Below, one piece after another: positions 22,005 through 32,860 of a stretch of 64,000 nt of DNA. A program made the translations under genes and the position numbers. The first letter of the stretch is position 1, and each line of letters starts with the position of its first letter. The notes beneath the pieces are model-generated. The model worked only from the letters and a program-made list of their open reading frames with translations, did not search any database and was not told where the DNA came from. The stretch comes from Paraconiothyrium sp. Pb-2020 (taxonomy: Eukaryota > Ascomycota > Dothideomycetes > Pleosporales > Didymosphaeriaceae). Where the stretch lies: the NCBI GenBank assembly GCA_022419385.1, contig JAJUBI010000006.1:2356001-2420000 (forward strand). Direction: 5' to 3'.

Positions 22005-24001
22005 CTACTGTGCCTTCGACTGCTCGTCAGCCAAGCCTTGCAAGATCACGTCCGTAGCCTTCTCGCTTATCATCATGGTAGGAAGCACCGGAAAACCTGT
22101 TAAAGATCAGCTTAGGAATACCAACGAACACCCCTGTGAGAAAAGCTTACCACCAGGCACCTTCGGAAACGAACTCGCATCTACAACCCTCAATCCAGCC
22201 ACTTTCCGCACCTTGAACTCACTATCCAAAACCGCATACCGATCATCATCTGCGCCGATACGAGCGCTACTAGAAGCATGATGACTGTACGCCTGCTCCT
22301 TGATATACGTCTTCTGCGCGGCTGCCGTGCAATTCTGCTTCCCAATTGTGCCCTCACAGGGATGCTTTTCTTCAAACGGTGCAAGTGGATTCAGCTCGGA
22401 TGCATTGACCTTCGACAGCCACGACCTTACCCACTCTATACCCTCGTATATGGCCGTTAGATCCTCGTCAGCACCGTCCTGGAAGAAATTTAGATTGATG
22501 GCAGGAACATCTCGCGGGTTCGTCGACTGTAGCTCGATAGTACCAGCCTGGCTTCTCGGGTTCATATGAACGAGTGCGCATTCGTACTCCTTCGGGCCAT
22601 AATCTCCAGTGAAGTTTTTCTCCGGTATGTTAGGAAAGCCGGGCCAAAACCCTTCAAAAGCAAAGTTCCCGCACCACATGTAGATATCACGGATCTTGCC
22701 GACGCTGCTCTTGAAGAAGTTTGGGAAGATGTTCTGGCCGACATTGACGGCGCGGCTGGCGAGGGACAGGATACCAGCTTCGTAGTTGTCTGCGAGTTGT
22801 TGGCCCACCCCGGGGAGGTCGGCGATGACGGGGATTCTGAATTTCTCTAGTTGCTTGCGGGGGCCGATGCCGGATAGGAGTAGTAGTTGTGGGCTGTTGA
22901 AGGCGCCGCCTGAGATGATGACCTCGCGCGAGGCGTAAACTTTGCCGGGTTTACCGGTGGCATTGGCGTTAGAGCGAGGGTCGGCAGAATAGAGAGATTT
23001 GCCTTGAAGGTATTCGATGCCAGTGGCCTTCTTTCGCGGGGCAGTCCCAGTGCTCTTGAAGATGATTTTTGTGGCGAGGGTATCAAGTGAGAGGGTTAGT
23101 GGGTACTTGTTTTCTGCTACAGTGTCGCGTACGTAGTATCCTGGGGAAGAGCGGCGACCGTTAGGATTAATGTGGCTGACGCCGCCAAAAGGTCCAACAA
23201 GGTTGTCGCGGTTTGTCTGGTTACCGTTCATGTCACGCGTTAGTAGGCTGATGGTATCAGATGTCTTGTAGCCTGCGGCCAGGGCAGCGAGAGTGGTCAA
23301 GTCTCTCGCATCTTCAAAACCTGCGTATCCTGAATCTAGCATAGTGGTGTCAAGCCAGCCATTGTGTCCGTGTACATAGGAGCTGTTGTAGTGTGCCTTC
23401 TCAAGCTTCACGAGGTATTTGCGCATATTCTCTGCTGACCATGACTCGTCGCCAGTAGTTTCCACAATATCGTTCCAGTCTACGTCATTAGGATTCTACA
23501 TCAGAAAGTCAGTGCCGAGTTGTGTATGCGTGTGAGTGGTCTCACCATCGTTAGACATCCATTATGCATGGCACAACCTCCAAGTGTCCCAGCACGCGGA
23601 TAGTAAATACCAAGGGGCTTCGCGCCGGCGGGCGGATCAACACCGACATAAAAATTACCGTCCGTCTTCCTCCACGTGCGGTGGAGGTACCGAGCTTCTC
23701 GTGCTGCATCGTTCGAGTGCTTGACGAAGAAGTCCCACCTCGTCGAGGGATCATTGCCAGCGGCATTGAAATTGACCCATTGCGAAACATTCAAGTTCTC
23801 CGTTTGATCATCTCCAGCTTCAAGGAGGAGCACAGAGTGCCCTGCTCTTGCAAGGTTCGCTGCGAGGGGCCCACCTCCAGGGCCAGAACCAACGACGATA
23901 TATTCGTAAGTCTTGTTGTTGATATCTGGTGGAGCTGCTGAAGACAGACCATTGAGTGTTAAGCAGGCAAAGGCAAATACGAAAGACAGGAAGGTAGCCA
24001 T
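22005..24001 (-). CDS. Secreted GMC oxidoreductase (AA3-like), 630 aa
   Basis: Three exons (24001-23546, 23495-22151, 22096-22005) with introns of 50 and 54 bp. The signal peptide is MATFLSFVFAFACLTLNGLSS. The FAD-binding Rossmann motif VVGSGPGGGPLAANLARAG and the GMC element PRAGTLGGCAMHNG are in exon 1. Further GMC motifs are SGGAFNSPQLLLLSGIGP and, at the active site, YSHHASSSARIG with the conserved His. The C-terminus PGGFPVLPTMMISEKATD is standard. Members oxidise alcohols or sugars and reduce O2, quinones or LPMOs; the substrate cannot be read from sequence. It is extracellular and paired convergently with the AA9 LPMO. N-glycosylation sequons are frequent, consistent with secretion. 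Confidence 0.9.
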
Positions 24002-25902
24002 TGCAAATCAGCTCAAGGAGTGAGTTAACGACCAACGTGGCTTCCCGTAGCCCCGAACCTCTCTTTTTAAGCAACTTTTGCAAGTTTAGAGCTTCTGTGC
24101 CTCCAATCCTTCCATAGTGTGATGATGCGCGTCGTACAGTCCCCTGTATCTTGGCCAGTTCTCGCCATGCCGGTAGATCAATTAAAGACCTTTCAACCGG
24201 GCGAGATTAGCCAATCGCGCCACATAGACAGACTCTCTTATTTTCCTTGATGCTTGTTTGTGGTACCGCACATGCGCCGAGACGAAAGTTCCTGGATGGA
24301 TACGCCCCGCTATCTGGGTGGATCTGTCATCGGTGTAGATGCTGTATAGCATTCAGGGCCCACGGAAAGGTCTCGCAATGCATTCGATATCGAGATGGGG
24401 GAGATGGGAAGCTCTGCGCAAATTATAGACATCAAGTTCAAGTGTTGTCGATGCTAATCTGTCAAGCCGTGCCGGGTTCCGACCCTGAAAACGCAGATGT
24501 CGCTTGCGGGTACGCATTAACCCCTGCAGCCACATGCTGACCGCAGCAGTGAAGCGTACATTCGAAACATAACATAGTCGGTCAAGCGGAACCAAACGAC
24601 CCAGGCGCTTTCTTGTATGAAGAACGGTACAAACAGTAAGCTGACGTAGAAACGAGACGAGCATTTCCCGGACTGGGAAACATCTGGGATGATGCGCGTA
24701 CATAATTTTAATCAAGATTCTCCACTGGTATCTAAGCTTCCAGTGGCAGGGATAAGAGAGAGATTTTAATTGCATCAGAAAGGCAGAGTGTATGGTCCTA
24801 CTTCGAGCTTCGAGCTCATTTGACCGCTGATAGTGCATCTTGAGGTCTTGCCCGAATCTTTTGTGCCTGGAAACATCGAGCACAAAGTGACTGTTCGCGT
24901 TTGAAAGAGGAATGCAGGCGACGGCGAGAAGACGCAGGTGGCAAGTGTGAGCGATAGCTGCAAACGCGTGACATAAACCAGCTGCAGGTGCTTTGACGCG
25001 TGCGACGCAGGACGGAACTTTCCCGATGTCCTTGTCTTCTTTGCGACTTCTACCGCGGCGGTATGAACACAGCGACGGAGTTCCTCATTCGATACGGGAT
25101 ACCCATGAGTGCCCCGTCCAAATGATGTATTTACAAGGGATGGTTCAGCCTTCCACGCAGCAGCCTTAAAGACAATGTCCGTTCAAAAAGCAACATCACT
25201 GCGAAGCAGCGGTCGCATGAGCCCACCTTAGGCTACGAGATCCTTACCATCAATTGCTTGGCCCTACCCAGGAGTCCCAACTAGGCTCGGTTCCGCACGT
25301 CCAACATGCGTTACACAGCCATCCCCATCCTCACTTCTACCACCCTAGCTTGCAAATATTCCAAAGACAAGAAAAGCATGCTTGAAAGAGCGAATGCCGT
25401 TGCGACGTGGGTTCTTGAACTGCCGAAAAGCAGGATCGATTCGCATTTAGAATCTCCGACACCGAGTCACCGAGACACTTTGCTACCTGCTGCCGAGCGG
25501 GAAGGCTCAATGCTAAGGGCGACTGTCATTTTTCTTTCGGGTGAGACAAGGTGGATCATGCCACTATGAACGGGGAAAAGCACTGTATTTGCTGATGTCT
25601 ACAAGAGCCAATAGCTTGAGGACGACATATCGTGGGGGAGCAAGGACCGGTTGTGGAGCTCGGCAAGAGCTAAGATCATGGTACAGAATGTGAGTAGTGA
25701 TGGTTGAAAGTGTTTGCAACTTAGATCGTAAGGTAAGAGGCCTCGGCTCACGAGACCTCCAGCACAAAAGGAAAGTACGATAGACGTTTGACCGCCGTCC
25801 ACATTGTCAGGTCTCCTTATCACTTGAAAAACTCGACACACATCTTTCCAAATTGACACCTTAAATTGTTATCAGTCACTCCACAGCGACTCTACCAGGC
25901 CC
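24002..25902. other. Intergenic, 1.9 kb, with a possible decayed relative of the Cys-rich genes
   Basis: Mostly featureless. An ORF at 25306-25569 (87 codons) begins MRYTAIPILTSTTLACKYSK. Its signal-peptide-like start and LACK junction recall the Cys-rich genes downstream, but the rest lacks their cysteines, so it may be a relic or chance. The minus ORF 24353-24883 has no domain signal. Confidence 0.35.
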
Positions 25903-26106
25903 ATGGCTTGCAAGTGCTTCATTACTAGAAACGCCAACTTCAACAAGGCCTTGACGCAAAGCTGCAGCAAGTTGACCAACGACGCCTTCAACGTCGAAGA
26001 CGCCGACTGCATCGCCCACAGCATCAAGAACGATATGTCGGAGTTCTCTCAGTGCTGCAAGCGTGCCCTTGGCTGGAGCGACCGCAGATGTCCACACGGA
26101 TGCTAA
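25903..26106 (+). CDS. Small Cys-rich protein (copy 1), 67 aa, no signal peptide seen
   Basis: The ORF begins MACKCFITRN and has eight cysteines in 67 residues. It shares with the gene at 26448 the N-terminal ACKC, the block DC(I/V)AHSI and M(S/T)xFSxCC at matching spacing, so the two are tandem paralogues. Unlike the other copy it begins at the point where the mature peptide would start. I found no upstream exon encoding a secretion signal. Either the signal exon is lost or unrecognised, or this copy is a relic or cytosolic variant. The function is unknown; small secreted Cys-rich proteins in plant-associated fungi are often effectors or antimicrobials, which is inference only here. Confidence 0.55.
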   Translation: MACKCFITRNANFNKALTQSCSKLTNDAFNVEDADCIAHSIKNDMSEFSQCCKRALGWSDRRCPHGC

Positions 26107-26319
26107 AAATATGTTACCTTAGAAGGGTAAGAGCAAAAGAGTAAATGATCATTAGCAGTATAGGTGACGGCCTGGAATGGCGTATGACCTCGTCCTCGGA
26201 GACATGATGAACAAGGCTTGGAACGCTGGGATTTGTGCCACACTGGGAGAGAGATCGTGTATAATGTGGAGCGAACTCGTTGGCAGGTACCCACAAGGCG
26301 CAAACGGAAGGTACCATAG

Positions 26320-26325
26320 CTATAT
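26320..26325 (+). promoter_or_regulatory. TATA-like element before Cys-rich copy 2
   Basis: TATATA (within CTATATAGG) lies about 123 bp upstream of the ATG at 26448. Confidence 0.3.
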
Positions 26326-26447
26326 AGGATCTCTCCCCACTATCTTGTCCGCAACCTCTCCACATTCCTCTCAGCCCATCCGTTCAATAGCCCTTTTCAC
26401 TCTCGAATCCTCCACTACAAGTTTTTGCTTATCTCCACACGAGCAAG

Positions 26448-26702
26448 ATGCACAAGCTAGCTATCGTGACGATACTGCTCACCTTCATCCTCTTTATCTC
26501 TACCACTTCGGCCTGCAAATGCTGGGCAGGCGGCCACAACATTGTCGACCAGTCCCAGTACTGCTGCGAGGCGCATTGCCATGGCACCTGGGACGCGGAC
26601 AAACAGGACTGTGTCGCCCATAGCATTGCCGAGAAGATGACCAAGTTCTCTTATTGCTGCTGGCTCCGAACCGGTGTCGTGGGCAGCGACTGCAAGCATT
26701 AA
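26448..26702 (+). CDS. Small secreted Cys-rich protein (copy 2), 84 aa
   Basis: Intronless. The signal peptide is MHKLAIVTILLTFILFISTT, with cleavage probably just before ACKCW. The mature peptide of about 62 residues has nine cysteines, including two CC pairs (YCCEAHC, FSYCC), and ends GSDCKH. It shares the ACKC, DCVAHSI and M-x-x-FS-x-CC elements with the gene 0.35 kb upstream, showing a local duplication. The odd cysteine count leaves one free or dimer-forming residue. I do not recognise the family. An extracellular, disulfide-stabilised role such as effector or antimicrobial is plausible but unproven. Confidence 0.72.
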   Translation: MHKLAIVTILLTFILFISTTSACKCWAGGHNIVDQSQYCCEAHCHGTWDADKQDCVAHSIAEKMTKFSYCCWLRTGVVGSDCKH

Positions 26703-27947
26703 GTATCTGTTGGGTTCTAAAGGTATGTTCGGTTCCTTGAGAAGCAAAATACGCGCTAGATCTAAGTACAGATGATGGCTCGAAACCGAGGGCTTTCGAT
26801 AGCGGCACGGAAGCGGCACGAAAGGGACGCTTGGGGCAAACGGCGGCGATGTTGATCGCACGTCTTGCGGGCATTTCCCAAACGGAAAAGCATACGGAGG
26901 GTACGATCAACGACTATACTACTCATTCGATGTGTGCAATATGAATTCCCAGCTCAAGTACTATTCCCAGTGCCACAACTGATTCCTCGAATAGAATTGG
27001 TCTATGGTGAATTTACAGGTCTCTGGAACCAAACAATACTGCGGCATGTCTTTAAATCTAATCCCCATGACCAGATACACGTCGGCTCTGGAGAAGCCAT
27101 CCGTGAAGAACTTGGCTGATCATTAGCCTAGAACAAAGACATTCGCTGCGCGTATTCAACTGGCGACAGCAGCGTACGAGAGCAGCTAGTCGTAGACACT
27201 TTGTGAACGCCGGCCCACTCGGTGTTGTTATCCCCTAGTACACTAGTCCTTTAGTCAACGGAAATGGACGCAGGAGTTCGGGTAGAGTGGCAACGGTGGA
27301 CTTGAATGCAGCTGTGGCAGCAGAGATGAAGGCCAGGAGCGCGGTGATATGCATTCCCGCTTCGAAAACTGTAGATCAAGTTTTTTCGTGATCGCGTCTC
27401 GAGAGGGACAAAGCGTGTGCGGATGATTATACGGGCGTAGAAGGCAACTCAAACAGAAATAGTCATTAGTGAGGCACGGTCTGCGGCGCTTGAATCCCAT
27501 GAAAGGAGAGCGTAGCAGTGCGTTTTCTTGTAAGATATAAGACCATGGTTGAGGTGCTATACCGAAGTAGTGGCCACTTGGGCAATGTTGGTCTGAGAGG
27601 CACCGACATGCTAAAAGGGATGGAACAGCTATAGAGTATGAATCCTGACGGCAGCAATGCAGAGGACGTGACACGCTTTAGCGGGCTGCATGTTTGAAAT
27701 GTCTGCGATTACTAGTCGATCCGCAAGATAAGGAATCAAACCTCTGATGGGTATAACAACAGCCCGAAAAAAAGACAACATGTCATCGACACCACTTTTA
27801 CGCCGCTGAACGCCGGAAGAGCTGTCCTCCGTGGTGCCCTATTGCATCAGTTCCTGTCGCGGTGCAGCCGATGATCGATTCAATAATGCTCAACGCTCTT
27901 TCCTGCCAAAATATAGCCTTGGATAGACATAAAGTTGAGTTCGCTCC
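26703..27947. other. Intergenic, 1.2 kb
   Basis: 3' flanks of Cys-rich copy 2 and of CENP-A. On the minus strand around 27240-27360 a signal-peptide-like start (MHITALLAFISAATAAF) opens a 39-codon ORF. It could be extended only through a weak GTTGCC donor, so I do not call it a gene. Confidence 0.4.
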
Positions 27948-28532
27948 TCAAACTGGAATACCCCATGCTGCGCGTAGCCGTCTCGCAAGCTGAATGTCTT
28001 TCTGTTGAATCGTAACGCGCTTGGCGTGGATGGCACACAGATTCGCGTCGTGGAACAAGCTGACCAGAAAAGCTTCAGTGGCTTCCTGCAGGGCTGCGAC
28101 TGCCTGACTCTGCCATCTGTTGGGGCCGTCGTCAGTCGTTACGTTCTGGCAAATCTCTCGAACCTATATGCGCTGTCAGGATTCCGTCCACACGATGCTC
28201 AAGCAAGAAGCACTGACCAACCGCTGAAAGGGTGCCTTCATCAACAGAAGTTCGGTGGATTTCTGGTACTTGCGGATTTCTTTCAGCGCAACGGTGCCAG
28301 GCTTGTATCGTCGCTTTTGTTTTGGTGCGGGGCCAGGATCACCAACTGAGTTCAATCAGCAAAGCTATGCGCAAACGATGCCATGATATCGCATACCGCG
28401 TGCGCTGCCAGACGACCTCCGTGGAGTTCCAGTCTTGTGTGCTGTGTTCTTCTTCCGTGCGCTTCCTTGTGAACCCCCAATGGGGCGTGACGGGCGCGCC
28501 GTATTCTTCCTGATGAGACCTTTCGGTGGCAT
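27948..28532 (-). CDS. CSE4: Centromeric histone H3 variant CENP-A (CenH3/Cse4), 159 aa
   Basis: Three exons (28532-28397, 28345-28218, 28163-27948; introns 51 and 54 bp) join in frame. The divergent basic N-tail MPPKGLIRKNTARPSRP lacks the canonical H3 tail. The histone fold follows: YKPGTVALKEIRKYQKSTEL (alphaN), LLMKAPFQRLVREICQ (alpha1), LQEATEAFLVSLFHDANLCA (alpha2), then IHAKRVTIQQKDIQLARRLR. Loop 1 (NVTTDDGPNRWQSQ) is longer than in H3 and carries a Trp, and IQQKD replaces IMPKD; both mark CENP-A rather than H3. The extended C-terminus is AAWGIPV. The protein forms centromeric nucleosomes and specifies kinetochore position. It is normally essential and single-copy. It is divergent from the Derlin gene. 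Confidence 0.93.
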
Positions 28533-29125
28533 TGCGCGTTCTCGGCGGATTCGAACTGTATGTCTCAATGTCAAAGCCGCAACAAACGGTGGAAGAAAGG
28601 CGCACGCGCCAGTTGCTGGGGAACGCGGCTAACGCACGACGCGAGCAAGGCGCGTCAGATTTCGCAAACGGCGCGCAATTGATCGCGGCTGAGCGCTTTC
28701 AGAGATACAGTATGGAGGCGCCAGAAATGATGGAGCTGGAGCGAGCAGTCTGGTAATTGCGCATAGCATCGCATTCCTGCGGCGCGGAGGGACTCGAGGA
28801 ACGGAGGGGGTTGGGTGTGGTTGGGGACAGCCCTAAAGCAAGCTGTGGCGCATGGACGTGGCGCATGGATGTGGCGCACTGGTAGCGCAACCCATGGATC
28901 GGAGTTGTTAGTTACGTAGCATCATTCACGGTTGTCGAGCTGCATATACGCTTGCAGGTCCGCCTGCTCTGTCAACTTGTTTGCCCACGGCCAGCTGTCC
29001 TTTCTCCCGCGCTTAACAGTACTGAGCAGAAATCTTTTGCTCTACACCTCAACCCCGCTCCCCACGCGACCTTCCCGTGGTATCTCCTTGCGCTTCCCGA
29101 TTACCTCCGACATCCCGCCCTCACC
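28533..29125. promoter_or_regulatory. Divergent region between CENP-A and Derlin
   Basis: About 590 bp between start codons. It contains three copies of a 13-bp direct repeat (GTGGCGCATGGAC and variants) at 28845-28883, and purine-rich then pyrimidine-rich tracts. A small plus ORF (28526-28756) overlaps the CENP-A start and is not convincing. Confidence 0.45.
28845..28883 (+). repeat. 13-bp direct repeat, three copies
   Basis: Tandem copies at 28845, 28858 and 28871; the first two differ only in the last base and the third is diverged. They sit in the CENP-A/Derlin intergenic region. Confidence 0.6.
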
Positions 29126-30038
29126 ATGGCGGACGCACTCGCCGGCGGCGGTATGGTCGGCCAGTTTCCACTTGAGCAATGGTTCTACGAGATGCCGGTG
29201 TGCACACGATGGTGGATGACGGCCGCTCTGAGCGCGAGCTTGCTGGTACAGTGCCATATTGTGTCGCCCTTCCAGCTGTTCTACAGCTTCCGCACCGTCT
29301 TCGTAAGAAGTCAGGTTTGTCACCCCCATATGCACACAACCAAGCGCATGCTGATCCTAACGCAGTACTGGCGGCTCATAACCACATTCTTCTACTTCGG
29401 CCCCTTCAGCCTCGATCTACTATACCACATTTTCTTCCTCCAGCGATACTCGCGCCTCCTCGAAGAGTCGTCCGGTCGCTCGCCAGCCCATTTCTCATGG
29501 CTTCTTACTTTCGCTTCGACGCTGCTGCTGTGTATGGCTCCGTTGTTCTCATGGCCTTCCTCGGCTCGGCTCTTTCTAGCACACTGGTCTACATCTGGAG
29601 TCGCAAGAATCCGGATACGCAGCTCAGCTTCTTGGGTATATTCATCTTCAAGGCGCCGTATCTGCCTTGGGTGCTCCTATGCTTTTCATTGATCATGCAT
29701 GGGACGGTACCCAAGGACGAGATGTGCGGCATGTCGTGGGTCAGGTCACAGTACGTCATCTTCGTATCCACATGAAATCTTCCGCTAATTGTGTGCAGTC
29801 TGGTACTTCTTCAACGATGTAATATCCGCCGCTACACAACAACCACAGCCCACTTGATCCGCCTGCTTGGTGGGTCCGTCTCTTTGAAGGCCCGCCTCCG
29901 CCTCCAGAGCCTACTGAGGAGGACCTTACAGACCTCACAGGTCAGCCCGTCGATGGCACCGATATTGAACCGAACCCATACCCGCACCGCAACAGTAGAC
30001 GCATCATAACGACCATGGACTTCAGCGTCACGGAATAA
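29126..30038 (+). CDS. Derlin (Der1/Dfm1-like rhomboid pseudoprotease), reading frame disrupted
   Basis: The start MADALAGGGMVGQF at 29126 and the intron 29315-29365 fit the family: SQ joins YWRLITTFFYFGPFSLDLL. The protein continues QRYSRLLEESSGRSPAHFSW. At about 29550 the family sequence moves to another frame (MAFLGSALSSTLVYIWSRK), where one base appears missing. A second shift is needed near 29735, before the last intron, because no visible donor gives the phase for WYFFNDV. A third is at about 29818-29823, an extra base between NDV and YPPLHNNHSPLDPPAWWVRL. The tail runs to a stop at 30036-30038. Derlins extract misfolded proteins from the ER membrane in ERAD. Either this copy is a recent pseudogene or the sequence has local errors. 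Confidence 0.8.
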
Positions 30039-30482
30039 TTAGACTACGAAAGAGCGCATGTTCATGATACCCTATCTCCTTTTCCATAGAGCCACGTGCA
30101 AGCGATGCATATCGCTGTAAATACCATGCAGGTACACTTCGCATTCACAATTGGGTTTCCTATCTGTGTCTATCTCCATTTCCGTCCAGCCGTTGTTTCA
30201 GGGCGACGGTCAATCAACCGCCCCAGGGACCTTACTTCGTTTAGGCGATAACCCGGCTCTCGGTAAAATGCCTGCCTATTCGGGCTAACTCGCCGCTTCC
30301 TCGCGCCTCTTAAGGAGGGTCTACGGGACTCTGTGGCAATGGGGCACGACGATTGACGGGGAAGACCGAGTCCTGAATTAAGCCTCGTAATCTTACATAT
30401 ACCTTCTCATGTCCCAGAATCCAGTGCTCTGCGAGCTTCCTTGATTCCACTCTCAGGTTACCACAAAGATTTCACACACACT
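30039..30482. promoter_or_regulatory. Derlin 3' flank and S1 nuclease promoter
   Basis: 440 bp with no ORF of note; the upstream region of the nuclease gene lies here. Confidence 0.4.
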
Positions 30483-31481
30483 ATGGCCCTCCCCATAGCA
30501 ACCCTCCTCTCCCTCCTTCCTTTGATATCTCCTACAGTCGCATGGGGTACCCTCGGCCACGACACCGTAGCCTTCGTTGCCCAATCCTTCCTTTCCAACA
30601 AAACCGCTTCCTTCGCCAAAACACTTCTGAATGACTCCTCCGATGCCTATCTCGCCAACGTAGCCACCTGGGCGGACTCGTACCGCTACACCACTGAAGG
30701 TGCCTTCTCTGCGCCTCTGCACTACATCGACGCACTGGACGACCCACCCACATCTTGTGACGTGGACTTTGAACGCGACTGCCCCGAGGAAGGATGCATT
30801 GTTTCTGCGATCGCGAATTACACCGGCCGCATCACGCCGTCTAACATCTCTGTCGCAGAGCGGCAGAAGGCGTTAAAATGGGTGATTCATTTTCTTGGTG
30901 ATATCCACCAGCCGCTCCACGTCGAGAATCTTGAAATCGGCGGGAACGGGATTAACGTTACTTTCGATGGGGTAGCCACCAACCTGCATCACATTTGGGA
31001 TTCGAACATGCCTGAGAAACTCATCGGCGGCTACTCTCTTGAGGACGCTCGCACCTGGTCAGGAGAACTTGTTGCGGAGATCCAATCCGGGAAATATGCG
31101 AACGCGAGTTCTACATGGCTTAACGGCATGGATCGCAATGATCCTGTAGCCAGCGCCATGGTCTGGGCACAGGATGCGAATTCTTACGTTTGCACGACGG
31201 TGGTTCCACAGGGACAGGGAGCGGTTGAGGGCAAGGAGTTGGAGGGAGAGTATTACGACGCTGCGATTCCGGTTATCCAACAGCAGATTGCGAAGGCAGG
31301 GGTAAGGTTGGCGGCGTGGTTGAATCTGATTGTCGAGGGGAAGACGAGCCCTGGAGGCTATGAGACGAGCGGTCACTTTGAGAAAAGAGGCGAGGCTAAA
31401 CTCGAGGATTGGATGGTCGAGGCGAGGCGCGTCAGGAGGGCGTTTGGGTATAATTGTGGAGCGGAGGGACATAAACATTAG
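30483..31481 (+). CDS. Secreted S1/P1-type nuclease, 332 aa
   Basis: Intronless. I prefer the ATG at 30483 over the in-frame ATG at 30441 because it gives a clean signal peptide (MALPIATLLSLLPLISPTVA). Cleavage leaves WGTLGHDTVA, whose N-terminal Trp and nearby His are zinc ligands in P1 nuclease. The other zinc ligands lie in VATWADSYRY, APLHYID, HFLGDIHQPLHVE and NLHHIWD. Cys pairs (CDVDFERDC, CIVS) and several NxS/T sites fit a secreted glycoprotein. The enzyme is an extracellular or vacuolar zinc nuclease that degrades single-stranded DNA and RNA and releases phosphate. The length is normal and all metal ligands appear present. Confidence 0.92.
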   Translation: MALPIATLLSLLPLISPTVAWGTLGHDTVAFVAQSFLSNKTASFAKTLLNDSSDAYLANVATWADSYRYTTEGAFSAPLHYIDALDDPPTSCDVDFERDCPEEGCIVSAIANYTGRITPSNISVAERQKALKWVIHFLGDIHQPLHVENLEIGGNGINVTFDGVATNLHHIWDSNMPEKLIGGYSLEDARTWSGELVAEIQSGKYANASSTWLNGMDRNDPVASAMVWAQDANSYVCTTVVPQGQGAVEGKELEGEYYDAAIPVIQQQIAKAGVRLAAWLNLIVEGKTSPGGYETSGHFEKRGEAKLEDWMVEARRVRRAFGYNCGAEGHKH

Positions 31482-32860
31482 AGCGGTAAAAGTTGAGATG
31501 ATGAGATGATAACATGTTGTAGACGAGATATGAGTTGTGCAACTCCGAAGCATGGGGAAGGATCTGATGTCCACGGTAATCGTGGTGATACATCGTAGTC
31601 AACCTTCAAATTCTGAGAAGTTCAAGTGCGTTCTCGATTGCGTTGCACAAGCAAGCACCTTGAGTGTGCCTCAACCTGAGAAAGAAAAGCTGCTGCAAAC
31701 GTATTTGGATATCATGGTTTCCATAAGTTTATCTCCTTATCGAAGTGAACCAGAGTACAGCCATGGCCAATCTCTATTCGCCGGAAACGGCCGGGGTATC
31801 CAACTATCTCCCTAGTGACGACTATGCAGACATATCTATGTACACTTTGTATATGGAGCTCTGTTGTGGCTTTCGTGACGTCTTTTATAGGCTCACCGAC
31901 ATGCGCAGCTTATGGACGCACTTGCAACCTCACAACCATGCTGCTTAGGCTGGCCTTCGGAATCTGATAAAACACATCTTCCAACATGGAATTACTGCAT
32001 TATGGCGGCACTGGACAGTCTAAAACTCACTCAAAAAGGCCTCCCCATGCTTCAGATCATTCCCCCGAGCGCCTCCGCGCGCCATTGGACAGTGGTGGTG
32101 TTTGTCGAAGGCAGATTATGAGATGGAGAACACCCTAGCACGCGCCTTTCCTGAACCATAAGGCCTGTATCATGGAGGCAACCGCTGGTGTATAGCCATT
32201 TGGAGGCGCTCGTTGCGTCTGTTGTGTGCATCAAGGACTAGAGTGTTGGGTGTATAGCGAGAAGGCGCAGAAGAAGATTGCTCGTCCTGGCAAGAGATAT
32301 GCACACTGTCTATTTGCAGGAGGCCAGTCGAGGTGCCGCTGAAAGTGACCTTTGGTACTGGAGAGGAAAGTGTGGAAGGCAATCATGTACAGATGAGGTG
32401 TGTGGCATGATGAGCTCTACGCTCAAATAAGCAGATTGGTAAGCCAAAGGGATCTGCATTGCAAAGTGGAATGTCTGGACAGCTAGAATAGGGAGATATG
32501 TGTGCCACAGGTCCAAACATGATGGAGCTCTCTGCGTGTCACGGAAACTATTCGGAAGCAACTTTTCAATGTTTCTTGTCGCCTCTGTGAAACCACCATA
32601 CTCTAATCAACAAGAAATACCCGTTGTACCCCGCGATCACGTTTCGCATCCACCCATATGTCCTATCCTGAGTCACCTTCTTGATCTCAGGTGCTTGGGA
32701 CAGCACTTTCTATAGACGTTGAATCTTCCTAGCAGTAAAACTCCTCCTAGCATCAATAATAGACAATATATATATGTCCTACGATAACCCACAAAGGAGC
32801 AGTGCTCCCATAAAGGACAATGAAAGCAATTGTTATAGCACCGCTGGAACTTTCGATCTC
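31482..32860. other. Intergenic, 1.4 kb
   Basis: Only short ORFs in all frames with no motif. It is AT-rich near 32740-32775. It holds the convergent 3' flanks of the nuclease and 2EXR genes. Confidence 0.45.

Noticed and set aside
24353..24883. 176-codon minus-strand ORF
   Set aside because: Composition looks random, no motif, and no intron or promoter context.
27240..27362. Possible tiny secreted protein on the minus strand (MHITALLAFISAATAAF...)
   Set aside because: Needs a weak GTTGCC donor to extend beyond 39 codons; no homologue recognised.
28540..28565. tRNA T-arm-like GTTCGAATC on the minus strand
   Set aside because: Flanking bases do not pair into T or acceptor stems, and it lies at the CENP-A start.
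29530..29579. 50-bp GT-AG segment as a Derlin intron
   Set aside because: It would delete FLGSALSS, which matches the family; a frameshift explains the sequence better.
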